From Candidatus Rhodoferax odensensis (GTDB taxonomy: Bacteria; Pseudomonadota; Gammaproteobacteria; Burkholderiales; Burkholderiaceae_C), in NCBI GenBank assembly GCA_016718405.1, contig JADKDJ010000018.1:6127-70126 (forward strand): DNA of 64,000 nucleotides, given 5' to 3'. Each line of letters begins with the position of its first letter. Position 1 is the first letter of the stretch. This document shows positions 36,972 through 48,152 of the stretch, piece by piece. The position numbers and the translations under genes are program-made. The notes beneath the pieces were generated by a model. It worked only from the letters and a program-made list of their open reading frames with translations, made no database searches and was not told where the DNA came from.

Positions 36972-37791
36972 GAGCGATCAAATTATAGGTTTGCAGGATT
37001 GGTTCCAGACCCCACCCGGGCAGTACCTGTTGGCGTGGGAGCGCACGCAGCTGGATCGGGCGGTGGCCGACATCTTTGGCTTTCACGCGCTGCAGCTGGG
37101 GTTGCCGGGGATCGACTGCCTGGCGGCCAATCGCATGCCGCACCGCTGGCTGGCCGACTGCATGCCGACAGCAGGGCAGAGTTTGCAGCGCGATGCGTCG
37201 CGGCCCACCTGCTTGGTCACCGATTTCGCGGCCCTGCCGTTTCCGCCGGCCAGTCTGGATCTGGTGGTGCTGCCGCACACGCTGGAACTCAATGCCGACC
37301 CCCACGCCACCCTGCGCGAGGTGGAGCGTGTGCTGGTGCCCGAGGGGCGGGTGGTGATCTGCGGCCTCAATCCCCTCAGCCTTTGGGGTTTTCGTCAGCG
37401 TCGTGCGCGCTGGCTGCACAAGGCGGGGTGGGGTGAACTGTTTCTGCCCGAGGCGGGCGACTTTATCGGCCACTGGCGCATGCGAGATTGGTTGCGTTTG
37501 CTAAGCTTTGAGCTTGAATCGAGTCACTTTGGATGCTATCGACCGGCGCTTTCCAAAGCGCAATGGCTGCGCTACTTTGAGTGGATGGACTGGACCGGTC
37601 GGCGCTGGTGGCCAATCCTGGGCGCTGCGTATTTCCTGGTGGCGGTCAAGCGGGTGCGCGGCATGACCCTGCTGGGGCCGGCCTGGAAGCCTGCGCGCGC
37701 GCTGGCCAGTGCGCCAGTGTCGGTGGCCAATAGTCACACTGCTGGCCGTGCTGGCACTTTGCAGAACTGGACAATGAAGGAGGACGAATGA
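36970..37791 (+). CDS. SAM-dependent methyltransferase, YafS-like
   Basis: This is a 273-aa class I methyltransferase. The N-terminal part (QDWFQTPPGQYLLAWERTQL) is typical of the gloB-linked YafS group. The SAM fold is degenerate at motif I (FGFHALQLGLPGI), then VTDFAALPFPPASLDLVVLP (motif II/III), HTLELNADPHATLREVERVL and EGRVVICGLNPLSLWGFRQR. The substrate is unknown. The ATG (36970-36972) overlaps that of divergent gloB. The stop overlaps the rnhA start by 4 nt (ATGA), so it is coupled to rnhA. Confidence 0.88.
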   Translation: MSDQIIGLQDWFQTPPGQYLLAWERTQLDRAVADIFGFHALQLGLPGIDCLAANRMPHRWLADCMPTAGQSLQRDASRPTCLVTDFAALPFPPASLDLVVLPHTLELNADPHATLREVERVLVPEGRVVICGLNPLSLWGFRQRRARWLHKAGWGELFLPEAGDFIGHWRMRDWLRLLSFELESSHFGCYRPALSKAQWLRYFEWMDWTGRRWWPILGAAYFLVAVKRVRGMTLLGPAWKPARALASAPVSVANSHTAGRAGTLQNWTMKEDE

Positions 37792-38237
37792 ACGCGGTGC
37801 AGATCTACAGTGACGGAGCCTGCAAGGGCAACCCCGGACCGGGCGGCTGGGGCGCATGGCTCAAGTCGGCTGACTCGCAGAAGGAGCTGTTTGGCGGTGA
37901 ACTCGGTACGACCAACAACCGCATGGAGCTTACGGCCGTGATCGAGGGCCTGTCGGCGCTCAAGCGCCCATGCAAGGTGACCCTGTACGTGGACAGCCAG
38001 TACGTGCTCAAGGGCATGACTGAGTGGATTGCGGGATGGAAGTCAAAAGGCTGGAAGACCGCGTCCAAACAGCCGGTGAAGAATGTGGACCTGTGGCAGC
38101 GTCTGGATGCGCTGGTGTCGGGCGCGGGCCATGAGATTGAGTGGGTCTGGGTCCGGGGTCATAACGGTGACCCGGGCAACGAGCGTGCCGATATGTTGGC
38201 CAATCGTGGTGTGGAGCAGGCGCTGCGCGCAGGTTAA
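37788..38237 (+). CDS. rnhA: Ribonuclease HI
   Basis: This enzyme degrades RNA in RNA-DNA hybrids. It has 149 aa with all catalytic acids: Asp in IYSDGACKGNPGPGGWGAWL, Glu in TTNNRMELTAVIEGL, Asp in LYVDSQYVLKGMTEWI and Asp in DPGNERADMLAN. The catalytic-loop His is in VRGHNGDPG. Length and order follow the E. coli protein. It is coupled to the YafS-like gene. The dnaQ gene, which often follows, is absent here and is replaced by an RND efflux operon. Confidence 0.96.
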   Translation: MNAVQIYSDGACKGNPGPGGWGAWLKSADSQKELFGGELGTTNNRMELTAVIEGLSALKRPCKVTLYVDSQYVLKGMTEWIAGWKSKGWKTASKQPVKNVDLWQRLDALVSGAGHEIEWVWVRGHNGDPGNERADMLANRGVEQALRAG

Positions 38238-38337
38238 CAGCAGGGTCAATCGGGTGCTGTTACATTGTTCGGTCGTCGTCATGGTCGGCGTTTGATGCCA
38301 AGGCCAACGCCTGCCCCTCTCTTGCTTCCTACTGTTC

Positions 38338-39579
38338 ATGTCTGCCAAAAAAATCCTGTTTCCGGTTCTGGTGGTGTTGGGTGTCGTGGCTGCCTTGGCG
38401 CTGGCCTGGTGGGCTCAGAAACCAGGCACTTCGTTAGCGGGTGCTGCGCCCTCAGGGGCACCGGCAGCGGCCGGGCCGGGCGTCGCAGCTCGCGCCCCGC
38501 TGGTGGAGGCGGCCAGGGTGGAAGTCATGCCGCTGAGCGATGAGACACAGGCCGTAGGAACGCTGCGCTCGCGCCAGGGTGTGATGCTGCGCCCGGAGGT
38601 GAGCGGGCGTGTTGCGCAACTCAATTTCCGGGACGGGGAACGGGTGCGCAAGGGCCAGTTGTTGCTGCAGCTCGATGACCAACTGCCGCAGGCCCAGATC
38701 AAACAAAGCCAGGCCGAACTGTCGATCGCCGTGGCCAACCATCAGCGCAACCAGGAACTGGTGGCGCAGAAGTTCGTCAGCCAGCGATCGGTCGAAGAAA
38801 GCGCGGCGGCGCTGGAGGTGGCTCAGGCCAAGCTGGCTTTGGCGCAGGTGACGGCAGCACGCCTGAAGCTGCTGGCACCGTTTGACGGCGTTGCGGGGAT
38901 TCGCAACGTCAGCGTGGGGGACTATTTGAAAGACGGCGCCGACGTGGTCAACATCGAGGACATGGAGCTGATGTTTGTCGACTTTCGGCTGCCCGAGCGA
39001 TTCCAGGGCAAGGTGAAGAAGGGCCAGGTTGCCATGCTCGATCTGGATGCCGTGCCGGGCCGACGCTTCAGCGCGGTGGTGCAGGCGATTGACCCCCAGA
39101 TTGACGCCAACGGGCGCTCGGTGTTGGTGCGCGCCTGCCTGGACAACCGTCACTTGCAACTGCGACCGGGCATGTTCGCGCGGGTCAACGCGGTGTTTGG
39201 CGAGCGCGAGCAGGCGCGGGTGATCCCTGAGGAAGCGCTGGTGCCACAGGGCAACCGGCAGTTCGTGATCCGGCTCAAGCCGGGTGTTGACAAAGAAACC
39301 ATGGTGGCGCAGCGTGTCGATGTCAAACTGGGCATCCGCAAGCCTGGCCGCGTGGAAATCCTGGAAGGGCTGGAAGCGGGCGACCTGGTGGTGATTGCCG
39401 GCCAGCAGCGCGTGCAAAAGGACGGCATGGCGGTGCGCCTGGCCGAGTTTGGCGCTGCGCCTGCGGGTGCGGCTCCGGTTCCGGCAATGGTGCCGACGCG
39501 TCCTGCCAGTGCGGCGCGCGCGAGCACACCACCTACGGCCGCCGCTGCCGGGCCCAATCCCTGTCTGCAGGCACGCTGA
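38338..39579 (+). CDS. RND efflux periplasmic adaptor (MexE/AcrA-like)
   Basis: This is the membrane-fusion subunit of a tripartite efflux pump, 413 aa. The N-terminal anchor is ILFPVLVVLGVVAALALAWW. The lipoyl halves are LRPEVSGRVAQLNFRDGERV and FDGVAGIRNVSVGDYLKDGA, flanking a short coiled-coil hairpin (IKQSQAELSIAVANHQRNQE, VEESAAALEVAQAKLALAQV). The beta-barrel part has MELMFVDFRLPERFQGKVKK, and the tail is Ala/Pro-rich. It is followed 3 nt later by the pump gene. No regulator or outer-membrane channel gene is adjacent, and the 100-nt gap after rnhA presumably holds the promoter. Confidence 0.92.
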   Translation: MSAKKILFPVLVVLGVVAALALAWWAQKPGTSLAGAAPSGAPAAAGPGVAARAPLVEAARVEVMPLSDETQAVGTLRSRQGVMLRPEVSGRVAQLNFRDGERVRKGQLLLQLDDQLPQAQIKQSQAELSIAVANHQRNQELVAQKFVSQRSVEESAAALEVAQAKLALAQVTAARLKLLAPFDGVAGIRNVSVGDYLKDGADVVNIEDMELMFVDFRLPERFQGKVKKGQVAMLDLDAVPGRRFSAVVQAIDPQIDANGRSVLVRACLDNRHLQLRPGMFARVNAVFGEREQARVIPEEALVPQGNRQFVIRLKPGVDKETMVAQRVDVKLGIRKPGRVEILEGLEAGDLVVIAGQQRVQKDGMAVRLAEFGAAPAGAAPVPAMVPTRPASAARASTPPTAAAAGPNPCLQAR

Positions 39580-39582
39580 GTC

Positions 39583-42500
39583 ATGCGCCTGGCGGAAATC
39601 TCCGTGCGTCGGCCAGTGCTGGCCACGGTCCTGTCGCTGCTGATCCTGCTGATTGGCCTGGTCAGCTTCAACCGGCTGGCGGTGCGTGAGTACCCCAAGA
39701 TCGACGAACCGGTGGTGACGGTGAGCGTGCGTTACGCCGGCGCCTCAGCCGAGGTGGTGGAGTCGCAGGTGGCCAAGACCCTGGAAGACTCGATTGCCGG
39801 AATCGATGCGGTGGATGTCATCACGTCCATCAGTCGCGCCGAGCAGGCGCAGATCAGTGTGCGTTTTCGCCTGGAAAAAGATGCCGATGCCGCTGCCGCC
39901 GAGGTACGTGACCGCACCTCGCGCGTGCGCAACCGCCTGCCGCAGGCGATTGACGAGCCGGTGATTGCCAAGGTCGAGTCCGATGCCTTTCCGGTGATCT
40001 GGCTGGCGTTTTCCAGCGACACGATGAGCCCGCTGCAGATCAACGAAGTACTCAACCGCGTGGCCAAGCCACAGTTGCAGACGGTGACTGGCGCGGCCGA
40101 TGTGCGCATTTTTGGCGAGCGCAAATATGCGATGCGCGTCTGGCTGGACCCGGATCGCCTGGCCGCCTACAAACTCACCACGCAGGACGCCGAGGACGCG
40201 ATCCGGCGAAGCAACATCGAGGTGCCGGCCGGGCGTATTGAGTCGACCACGCGTGAGTTCAGCGTCACCTCGCAGACCGAATTGGTGCGCCCCGAGCAGT
40301 TTGCCAACATTGTGATCAAAACGGTCAACGGCTCACCGGTACGCCTGCGCGATGTGGCGCGGATTCAGGAAGGACCGGCTGAGGAGCGCAGCAGTGTGCG
40401 TCTGAACGGCCGCAGCGCGATCTCCATCGGCGTGATCCGGCAAGCCACCGCCAACCCGCTGGTGTTGTCCAAGGGCGTGCGGGACATGTTGCCCAAGCTC
40501 AAGGCCGATCTGCCCCCTGGGCTGACGGTGGACATTGCCAACGACAACTCGGTCTTCATCGAACGCTCGGTGCAGAACGTCTACAAAACCATTCTTGAGG
40601 CGGTCTCGCTGGTGGCTTTGGTGATCTTTGTGTTCCTGCGCACGTTGCGCGCCTCCATCATTCCCATCATCACGATTCCGATCAGCCTGATCGGCACCTT
40701 TGCCATGATGGCGCTGGCGGGCTTCACCATCAACACGCTGACGCTCCTGGCGCTGGTGCTCGCGATCGGCCTGGTGGTGGACGACGCGATTGTGGTGCTG
40801 GAGAACATCTTTCGGCACATCGAAGAAGGCATGGAGCCGTTTTCGGCCGCAATCAAGGGTACCCGCGAGGTTGGTTTTGCGGTGGTCAGCATGACGCTGA
40901 CCCTGGTGGCGGTGTACGCGCCGCTGGCCTTCACGCCGGGGCGCACCGGGCGCCTGTTCGTGGAGTTTGCGCTGGCGCTGGCCGGAGCGGTGCTGGTCTC
41001 AGGCGTGGTGGCGCTCACGCTGTCGCCCATGCTGTCTTCCAGTTGCTGCGGCACAACCCCAATCCCGGCTGGTTCGACCGGTTCATGGAACGCATGCTCA
41101 GTGCCATGACCAGGGGTTACTCGCGCGCCTTGCGCTGGATCATCACTCCGGCGCCGGTTGCCTCGGAGGCTGGCCTCGGGGCCACGCTGCGGCGCTTGGT
41201 CTGGAATCGACGCCTGATCATCGTCGGCGTCATGGTGTTGTGCGCCGGCGCGATCGCACTGATCCTGCCCGGCATGAAAAGCGAGCTGGCGCCGCTGGAA
41301 GACCGGGGCGTGATTCTGGCGGTGGTGAACGCGCCCGACGGCGCGACGCTGGACTACACCTCGCGCTATGTCAGCGAGATGGAGCGTCTGGGTACGCGGT
41401 ACAAGGAGTTTGACCGCATCTTCGTGACGGCAGGCAACCCGACCGTATCGCAAGCCACGGTGTTCTACCGCACCAAGGACTGGAACGAGCGCAAGCGCAC
41501 CACGCTGGAGCTGGCGCGCGAAATGCAGCCTGGCTTTGCCCGTCTCGCCGGGGTTACCGCTTTTCCCATCACGCCGCCGTCCCTGGGGCAGGGCTTTCGT
41601 GAGCGACCGGTCAACTTCGTGATCATCACTTCGGAGAGTTACCAATCGCTCAATGCGATGGCGCGACAGTTCATGGACGAGATTGCCAAGAATCCCGGCA
41701 TTCTGACGCCCGATATGGACTTGCGCTTGAACAAACCAGAGATCAAGATCGACGTGGACCGCGAGAAGGCGGCTGACCTGGGTGTTGGCGTGGATGTGGT
41801 GGCGCGCGCGGTGGAGACCATGCTGGGCGGGCGCCAGGTTACACGCTACAAGCGCGACGCCGAGCAGTTTGACGTGATCGTGCAGGTTCAGCACTCGGGG
41901 CGCAATACACCCGAGGACATCGAACGTATCTTCGTGCGGGGCCGCAACGACACCATGATTCCGCTGGCCTCGCTGGTCAGGGTGCGCGAGGCGGTGGCGC
42001 CGCGCGAACTCAATCACTTCGGGCAACGCCGCTCCGTCACCATCACCGCCAACCTGGCCCCGGACTACTCGCTGGGCCAGGCCCTAAGCTACCTGGACGC
42101 TACCGCGGCCCGGGTGCTCAAACCCGGTTACACCACCGACTTGAATGGCAGCTCGCGCGAGTTCAAGAACTCGCAAGGCTCGCTGGCGATCGTGTTTGTA
42201 CTGGCGCTGGTGTTCATCTTTCTGGTGTTGGCGGCGCAGTTCGAGAGCTTTGTCGACCCATTGGTGATCATGTTGTCTGTGCCACTGTCCATGATTGGCG
42301 CCTTGCTGGCGCTCAAGTGGAGCGGTGGTTCGCTCAACGTTTATTCGCAGATTGGCCTGATCACCCTGGTGGGCCTGATCACCAAGCACGGCATTCTGAT
42401 CGTGGAATTCAGCAACCAGTTGCGCGAGCAGGGGCAGGACATGGTGGACGCGGTGGTGCAGGCCGCCACGCAACGCCTGCGCCCGATCCTGATGACCACC

Positions 42501-42752
42501 GGCGCCATGGTCCTGGGCGCCGTGCCGCTGGCCTTGTCCAGCGGCGCTGGCGCCGAGAGCCGTATCCAGATCGGCTGGGTGATCGTGGGCGGTATGTCGC
42601 TGGGCACGCTGCTGACTATCTTTGTGGTGCCGACCATGTACACCCTGTTTGCCCGCAAGGCGGTTCCGGGGGCCATCACCGCACCGGAGCGCGAGGCCTT
42701 GCCTGCTTCGCCTGAGGCGGTGCACCCGGCGGGTGAGGTGCTGGTGAAGTAG
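39583..42752 (+). CDS. RND (HAE1-family) multidrug efflux pump, one frameshift
   Basis: This is a proton-driven inner-membrane pump of about 1,056 aa, with 12 helices and two large periplasmic loops. It starts MRLAEISVRRPVLATVLSLL. Features include IDEPVVTVSVRYAGASAEVV, EQAQISVRFRLEKDADAAAA, the transmembrane acidic pair LAIGLVVDDAIVVLENIFRH, QNSLAIV-type second half (FKNSQGSLAIVFVLALVFIF) and LITLVGLITKHGILIVEFSN. One base appears missing at about 41040 (LSPMLSS then LLRHNPNPGWFDRFM; an extra A gives SSKLLRHN). Everything else is intact, so a sequence error or very recent mutation is likely. Confidence 0.94.
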
Positions 42753-42801
42753 GGCTGGGCTTCGTTTTCGGTTCGTTGTTTGAGGCTCGCAGGTTTCGCC
42801 T

Positions 42802-42840
42802 CCCCAGCCCCTCTCCGCCCGGGGCGGGAGAGGGCTGGGG
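42802..42840. terminator. Strong hairpin between convergent genes (bidirectional terminator candidate)
   Basis: CCCCAGCCCCTCTCCGCCC pairs with GGGGCGGGAGAGGGCTGGGG with a single bulge, a stem of about 19 bp with almost no loop. It lies 50 nt after the RND pump stop and 93 nt before the moeA stop. There is no T run on either strand, so it may work with Rho or as an mRNA 3' stabiliser. The rest of the 180-nt interval shows nothing else. Confidence 0.6.
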
Positions 42841-42932
42841 GAGTGAGTGGGGGAAACAAACCGTCTTCGAACAAGGACCAAAAAGAGGATAGAAGGCAAT
42901 GGGGTCGCGTGCTGCCGCGCCAACCGCACAAC

Positions 42933-44213
<1,281 letters not shown>

Positions 44214-44246
44214 CGCGGGATGGGCACGACTAGCGGGCCGCTGGGG

Positions 44247-44921
44247 TCATTTCAGGGATTCCAGATGTTGCAGTTCGGCCAAAGTGTTGGCATTGAAGAA
44301 GGCGTGTGGATCGTCGCCGGCTTGGTCAAAAGGCACGATCACCGTTTGGTGCTGGGCGGTCCAGGCGTCAATTTTGCGGCCGCCGTGCTGAATGAAGTCG
44401 TTCAGGCTTTCCAGCAGGTCCGCACGCAGCAGGCAAAACACCGGCTGGGTGCGGGTGGCGGCCACGCCATTGCGACCCGGTTCGGGGCCTGCGGCCATGG
44501 CAATCTGCGCGTCTTCGCGCGCCAGTGCCTGGGCCAGTCGCGGTATCAGGTCCAGCGGCAGTAGCGGGGTGTCACATGGGGCGGTGACCAGGTACGGTGT
44601 TTCGCAGCGTTCCAGCCCGGTCAGAAAGCCTGCCAGCGGACCGGCGTAGTCGGGCACCGAATCGGGCCAGACCGTGGCGCCCAGTGATTCGTAGGCCGCC
44701 AGATTGCGGTTGGCGTTGACGATCAGCGGGCCGGTGTGGCCGCCCATTTGCAGGCGCGCCAGCGTGTGTAGCGCCAAAGGCAAGCCATTGAAGCTTTGCA
44801 GACCCTTGTCGATGCCGCCCATGCGCGAGCCCCGCCCACCGGCCAGGATCAGCGCGGTGATGTCTTCGGGAGGGATGGATGGCGCCGCCGGGACCGACGT
44901 TGATGTGTTTGTGATTGTCAT
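44247..44921 (-). CDS. mobA: Molybdenum cofactor guanylyltransferase MobA
   Basis: MobA transfers GMP to molybdopterin to form the guanine dinucleotide cofactor used by DMSO-reductase-family enzymes. The 224-aa protein has the nucleotidyltransferase signature LILAGGRGSRMGGIDKGLQS, then GPLIVNANRNLAAYESLGA, DYAGPLAGFLTGLERCETPY and APCDTPLLPLDLIPRLAQAL. It ends PHAFFNANTLAELQHLES. It lies 12 nt after moaA and 33 nt before moeA on the minus strand. Confidence 0.94.
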   Translation of the reverse strand: MTITNTSTSVPAAPSIPPEDITALILAGGRGSRMGGIDKGLQSFNGLPLALHTLARLQMGGHTGPLIVNANRNLAAYESLGATVWPDSVPDYAGPLAGFLTGLERCETPYLVTAPCDTPLLPLDLIPRLAQALAREDAQIAMAAGPEPGRNGVAATRTQPVFCLLRADLLESLNDFIQHGGRKIDAWTAQHQTVIVPFDQAGDDPHAFFNANTLAELQHLESLK

Positions 44922-44933
44922 GTGAACCTGCGC

Positions 44934-46118
44934 TCAGCCTCCGATGTAACTCATTTCAACCCGGCGTCCGGCATCGCTGGTGTCCGGTCCGAGCGCGCTA
45001 CGTAGCTCCGAGTAGCGGTCGGTGCGGCCCTGCCAGATGTGCCCCAGCGCGCTGGCCAGGTCGGCATCCGACGCGCCAGCGCGCAGCAGCGCGCGCAGGT
45101 CATAGCCATTGGATGCGAATAGGCACAGGTAGAGCTTGCCTTCGGTCGAGAGGCGCGCGCGGTTGCAGTCGCCGCAAAAGGCCTGGGTCACGCTGCTGAT
45201 GACACCGATCTCACCCGCGTTGGTGTCATGTTGGCCCTGGGCATCGGCATAACCCCAGCGCTCGGCGGTCTCGCCCGGTGCGCTGGGCTCAAGCTGGACC
45301 AGTGGCAGGTGCGACTGAATCAGATTGACCACCTCGGCCGAGGGCATTACTTCATCCATGCGCCAGCCGTTGGTGGCGCCCACGTCCATGTACTCGATGA
45401 AGCGCAGCACGATGCCGGTGCCGCGAAAATGCCTCGCCATTGGCAGGATTTCGTGCTCATTGGTGCCACGCTTGACCACCATATTGATCTTCAGCCCCCC
45501 CGTGCCACGCCCTGCGCTGGGTCCGAAGCCAGCCTGACGTGCCGCATCGATGCCTTCGAGCACGTCGCTGACGGGAAAGTCCACGTCATTCATGCGCCGA
45601 AACACCGCATCGTCGAGCCCGTCCAGGCTGACCGTGATGCGTTGCAGCCCGGCCGCACGCAGGCTGGCGGCCTTGCGCGCCAGCAGCGAGCCATTGGTGG
45701 TGAGAGTCAGGTCCAGCGCATGACCATCAGGCGTGCGCAACTCGGCAAGTTGCCCGATCAATTGCTCGATGTTTTTGCGCAACAGGGGTTCGCCCCCGGT
45801 TAGGCGAATTTTCTGCACGCCATGCGCCACGAACAGGCGCGCCAGACGCGTGATTTCTTCAAACGACAGCAGCGAGGCGTGCGGCAGGTAGGCGTAGTCC
45901 TTGTCGAACACCTCTTTGGGCATGCAGTAGTTGCAGCGGAAGTTGCAGCGGTCAGTCACGCTGATGCGCAGGTCACGCAGCCCACGTCCCAACTGGTCGC
46001 GCAGCGAACCCACTGGCAGCATTCGGCCAGTGGCCTCAAGGGCTGCCCGGGGCAGCGGCAATGGGCCGCGGCGCTGGTCCACCAGAGGCACGACGCGGGG
46101 AGTATTTGGCTCGGACAT
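44934..46118 (-). CDS. moaA: GTP 3',8-cyclase MoaA (radical SAM)
   Basis: MoaA catalyses the first step of molybdenum cofactor synthesis, rearranging GTP with a radical SAM mechanism. The protein is 394 aa from ATG 46118 (MSEPNTPRVVPLVDQRRGPL). An upstream in-frame start at 46229 would add a non-conserved leader. Cluster I is CNFRCNYC in RISVTDRCNFRCNYCMPKEV. The GGEP motif is IRLTGGEPLLRKN. Cluster II cysteines are in TQAFCGDCNRARLSTEGKLY and LCLF. The protein ends SYIGG, the Gly-Gly tail needed for catalysis. It is the first gene of the cofactor operon, divergent from a TonB receptor gene. Confidence 0.95.
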   Translation of the reverse strand: MSEPNTPRVVPLVDQRRGPLPLPRAALEATGRMLPVGSLRDQLGRGLRDLRISVTDRCNFRCNYCMPKEVFDKDYAYLPHASLLSFEEITRLARLFVAHGVQKIRLTGGEPLLRKNIEQLIGQLAELRTPDGHALDLTLTTNGSLLARKAASLRAAGLQRITVSLDGLDDAVFRRMNDVDFPVSDVLEGIDAARQAGFGPSAGRGTGGLKINMVVKRGTNEHEILPMARHFRGTGIVLRFIEYMDVGATNGWRMDEVMPSAEVVNLIQSHLPLVQLEPSAPGETAERWGYADAQGQHDTNAGEIGVISSVTQAFCGDCNRARLSTEGKLYLCLFASNGYDLRALLRAGASDADLASALGHIWQGRTDRYSELRSALGPDTSDAGRRVEMSYIGG

Positions 46119-46192
46119 GGTGCTATTGTCCACTGCTTGAGGCACACTGTTCCCATTGGGCGGGCAGGGGCTTTGCAAGGGAGTGGACGGTG

Positions 46193-48130
46193 ATGGGCAT
46201 GGGCAAACGCGGGCGGGTTGGAGCGGCACTGGTGGCCGTGGTGGCGGTGCTTGCGCAGGCGCAGCCTGCGCTGGTGGTGTCGGAGCAGGACTACCTGGCG
46301 GAAGTACCGATGGTGCTGTCGGTGGCGCGCCTGCCGCAGCGTCTGGATGAGACGCCGGGGGCGGTCACGATTCTGGATCGCCACTGGATTCGTCAGTCCG
46401 GTGCCCGCGACCTGGCTGACCTGTTGCGATTGGTGCCCGGGTTTCAGAGCAGCACTTCGTTTGCGGGTGACATGCAGCAAGCCACCTACCATGGCGGGGC
46501 GAGTGAATTCGCCAACCGACTGCAGGTGATGGTCGATGGTCGCTCGGTCTATTCGGTATACCTGCTGGGCAGTTCCGGGCTCGGGCTGCAAACACTGACG
46601 CTGGAAGATATTGAGCGGGTCGAGGTACTGCGTGGCTCCAACTCGGCAGCGTACGGCGCGCGCGCCTTTCTGGGTGTGGTGAACATCATTAGCCGTGACA
46701 CCAAGGATACGCAGGGTCTCGCGCTGAGCGTCACTGGCGGGCAAAACGAGCTGCGCGATGTGTCGCTGAGATGGGGCCACGTGGACAACGGCCTGGGCCT
46801 GCGAGTGGCGGCTGATCAGCGCGGTGACGGCGGTTTGGTTGGCGCTGGCGGGCCGACACGGGTCAGGCGTCTCAACACCCAGGCGCAGCTGCGCCTGAAT
46901 CACCGCGATGAGCTGGAGTTACGCGCCGGCACCGTCGACGTGTTGGCCACCCGCGGTTTTGCCGGGCGCGAAGGCAATCCGGTGCGCCAGCGAAGCGACA
47001 GTGCCCAGCACTGGCAGATGGATTGGCGCCGCACGATTGACGCGGACGAGGAAATCACCGCGCGTGCGTCACTGTCGCGGGAACGCTATGTCGATCATTT
47101 TCCGTATGCGCCGGTGCCAGGCTTTGAGATCGATTTTGGTGGGCGCTCCGCCGACCAATCCCTGCTGGTGCAGCATACCGCGCGCTACAACGCCGCCCTG
47201 CGCACGGTCTGGGGTGCAGAATATCGCCGCGAGCAGGTTCGCTCGATGCCGATCTATAACCGGCCCGACGCCATTCGCACCGAGTTCTTTCGCTTGTTTG
47301 GCAACGCTGAGTGGCAGCCAGCGCCGAACTGGATGCTCAACGCTGGTGGATTGGCAGAGCACAGCAGCCTCAGTGGGGACACGGTTGCGCCGCGGTTGGC
47401 GTTGAACTGGCGCGTCGCGGCGGGTCACACGCTCCGGTTTGGTGTGTCCAAGGCATTTCGGCCGCCAAGCATGTACGAGAAGCATGCCGACACACGTTAT
47501 TTTCATCCGGTTACCCATGCCTTGCTTGACGTCACGGCGTTGGCAACTGGCCATGTCGGGCCTGAAAGCGTGCTCGCGCGCGAACTGGGTTATCTGGTCG
47601 ACTGGCCCGGCGCCGCCATCAAGGCGGACCTTCGGGTCTTCCATGAAAGAGTGTCCGATGTGATCGATGCCTTTCGCGTGCCGCCGGCGGACGCCCGTCG
47701 GCCGTACGACTACGTCAACCAGGATAGCTTTCAGATCCGCGGTTTGGAGTATCAGTTGTCTTGGCGGCCCTGGCCCGGCGGTGACTTGATGCTCAACCAG
47801 ACCTTCACGCGGATTTCAGGATCCATCGAGAACGATACCCTGCGGGGTGCCCCCGAGAACGCCCGCTCCTTGGTGCTGATGCACACGCTTACCGGTGGTT
47901 CGCAGGCCAGTATGAGCTACAACAAGAGCAGCACGGCGGTGCTTCAGGGGTCCTATAAGCTGGCCACCAAAGAACGGCTCGACCTGCGCCTGGCCTGGCC
48001 GTTTAGGCTGGGTCCCAGCAAGGCGGAGCTGGCCTTGGTGGTGCAAAACCTCGGACCCGCCTATCTGGATTACGATCCGCTGTTTTCATTCCACCGCCAG
48101 GCGTTTGTGACGCTGCGTGTTCTGCCCTGA
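46193..48130 (+). CDS. TonB-dependent outer-membrane receptor
   Basis: This is a predicted gated outer-membrane channel of 645 aa. The start at ATG 46193 gives a signal peptide (GRVGAALVAVVAVLAQAQPA). The plug domain has RLPQRLDETPGAVTILDRHW, RDLADLLRLVPGFQSSTSFA, FANRLQVMVDGRSVYSVYLL and DIERVEVLRGSNSAAYGARA with FLGVVNIISRDT. The barrel includes HTLRFGVSKAFRPPSMYEKH and ends in an aromatic-rich strand (LDYDPLFSFHRQAFVTLRVL). No clear TonB box is visible. The ligand is unknown. Its stop lies 22 nt before the chosen start of the next gene, which encodes a periplasmic binding protein. Confidence 0.92.
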   Translation: MGMGKRGRVGAALVAVVAVLAQAQPALVVSEQDYLAEVPMVLSVARLPQRLDETPGAVTILDRHWIRQSGARDLADLLRLVPGFQSSTSFAGDMQQATYHGGASEFANRLQVMVDGRSVYSVYLLGSSGLGLQTLTLEDIERVEVLRGSNSAAYGARAFLGVVNIISRDTKDTQGLALSVTGGQNELRDVSLRWGHVDNGLGLRVAADQRGDGGLVGAGGPTRVRRLNTQAQLRLNHRDELELRAGTVDVLATRGFAGREGNPVRQRSDSAQHWQMDWRRTIDADEEITARASLSRERYVDHFPYAPVPGFEIDFGGRSADQSLLVQHTARYNAALRTVWGAEYRREQVRSMPIYNRPDAIRTEFFRLFGNAEWQPAPNWMLNAGGLAEHSSLSGDTVAPRLALNWRVAAGHTLRFGVSKAFRPPSMYEKHADTRYFHPVTHALLDVTALATGHVGPESVLARELGYLVDWPGAAIKADLRVFHERVSDVIDAFRVPPADARRPYDYVNQDSFQIRGLEYQLSWRPWPGGDLMLNQTFTRISGSIENDTLRGAPENARSLVLMHTLTGGSQASMSYNKSSTAVLQGSYKLATKERLDLRLAWPFRLGPSKAELALVVQNLGPAYLDYDPLFSFHRQAFVTLRVLP

Positions 48131-48152
48131 GCGCCAGGCATTGGGAGTGACT

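Noticed and set aside
38452..39417. A 321-codon minus-strand frame opposite the RND adaptor
   Set aside because: Its composition is that of an antisense shadow and the adaptor reads through intact on the plus strand.
40581..42026. A 481-codon open frame antisense to the RND pump
   Set aside because: It is a GC-rich shadow frame. The sense strand encodes a complete conserved pump.
46119..46192. Molybdenum cofactor riboswitch before moaA
   Set aside because: The interval between moaA and the divergent receptor gene is only about 74 nt, too short for the Moco aptamer plus two promoters, and no matching structure was seen.
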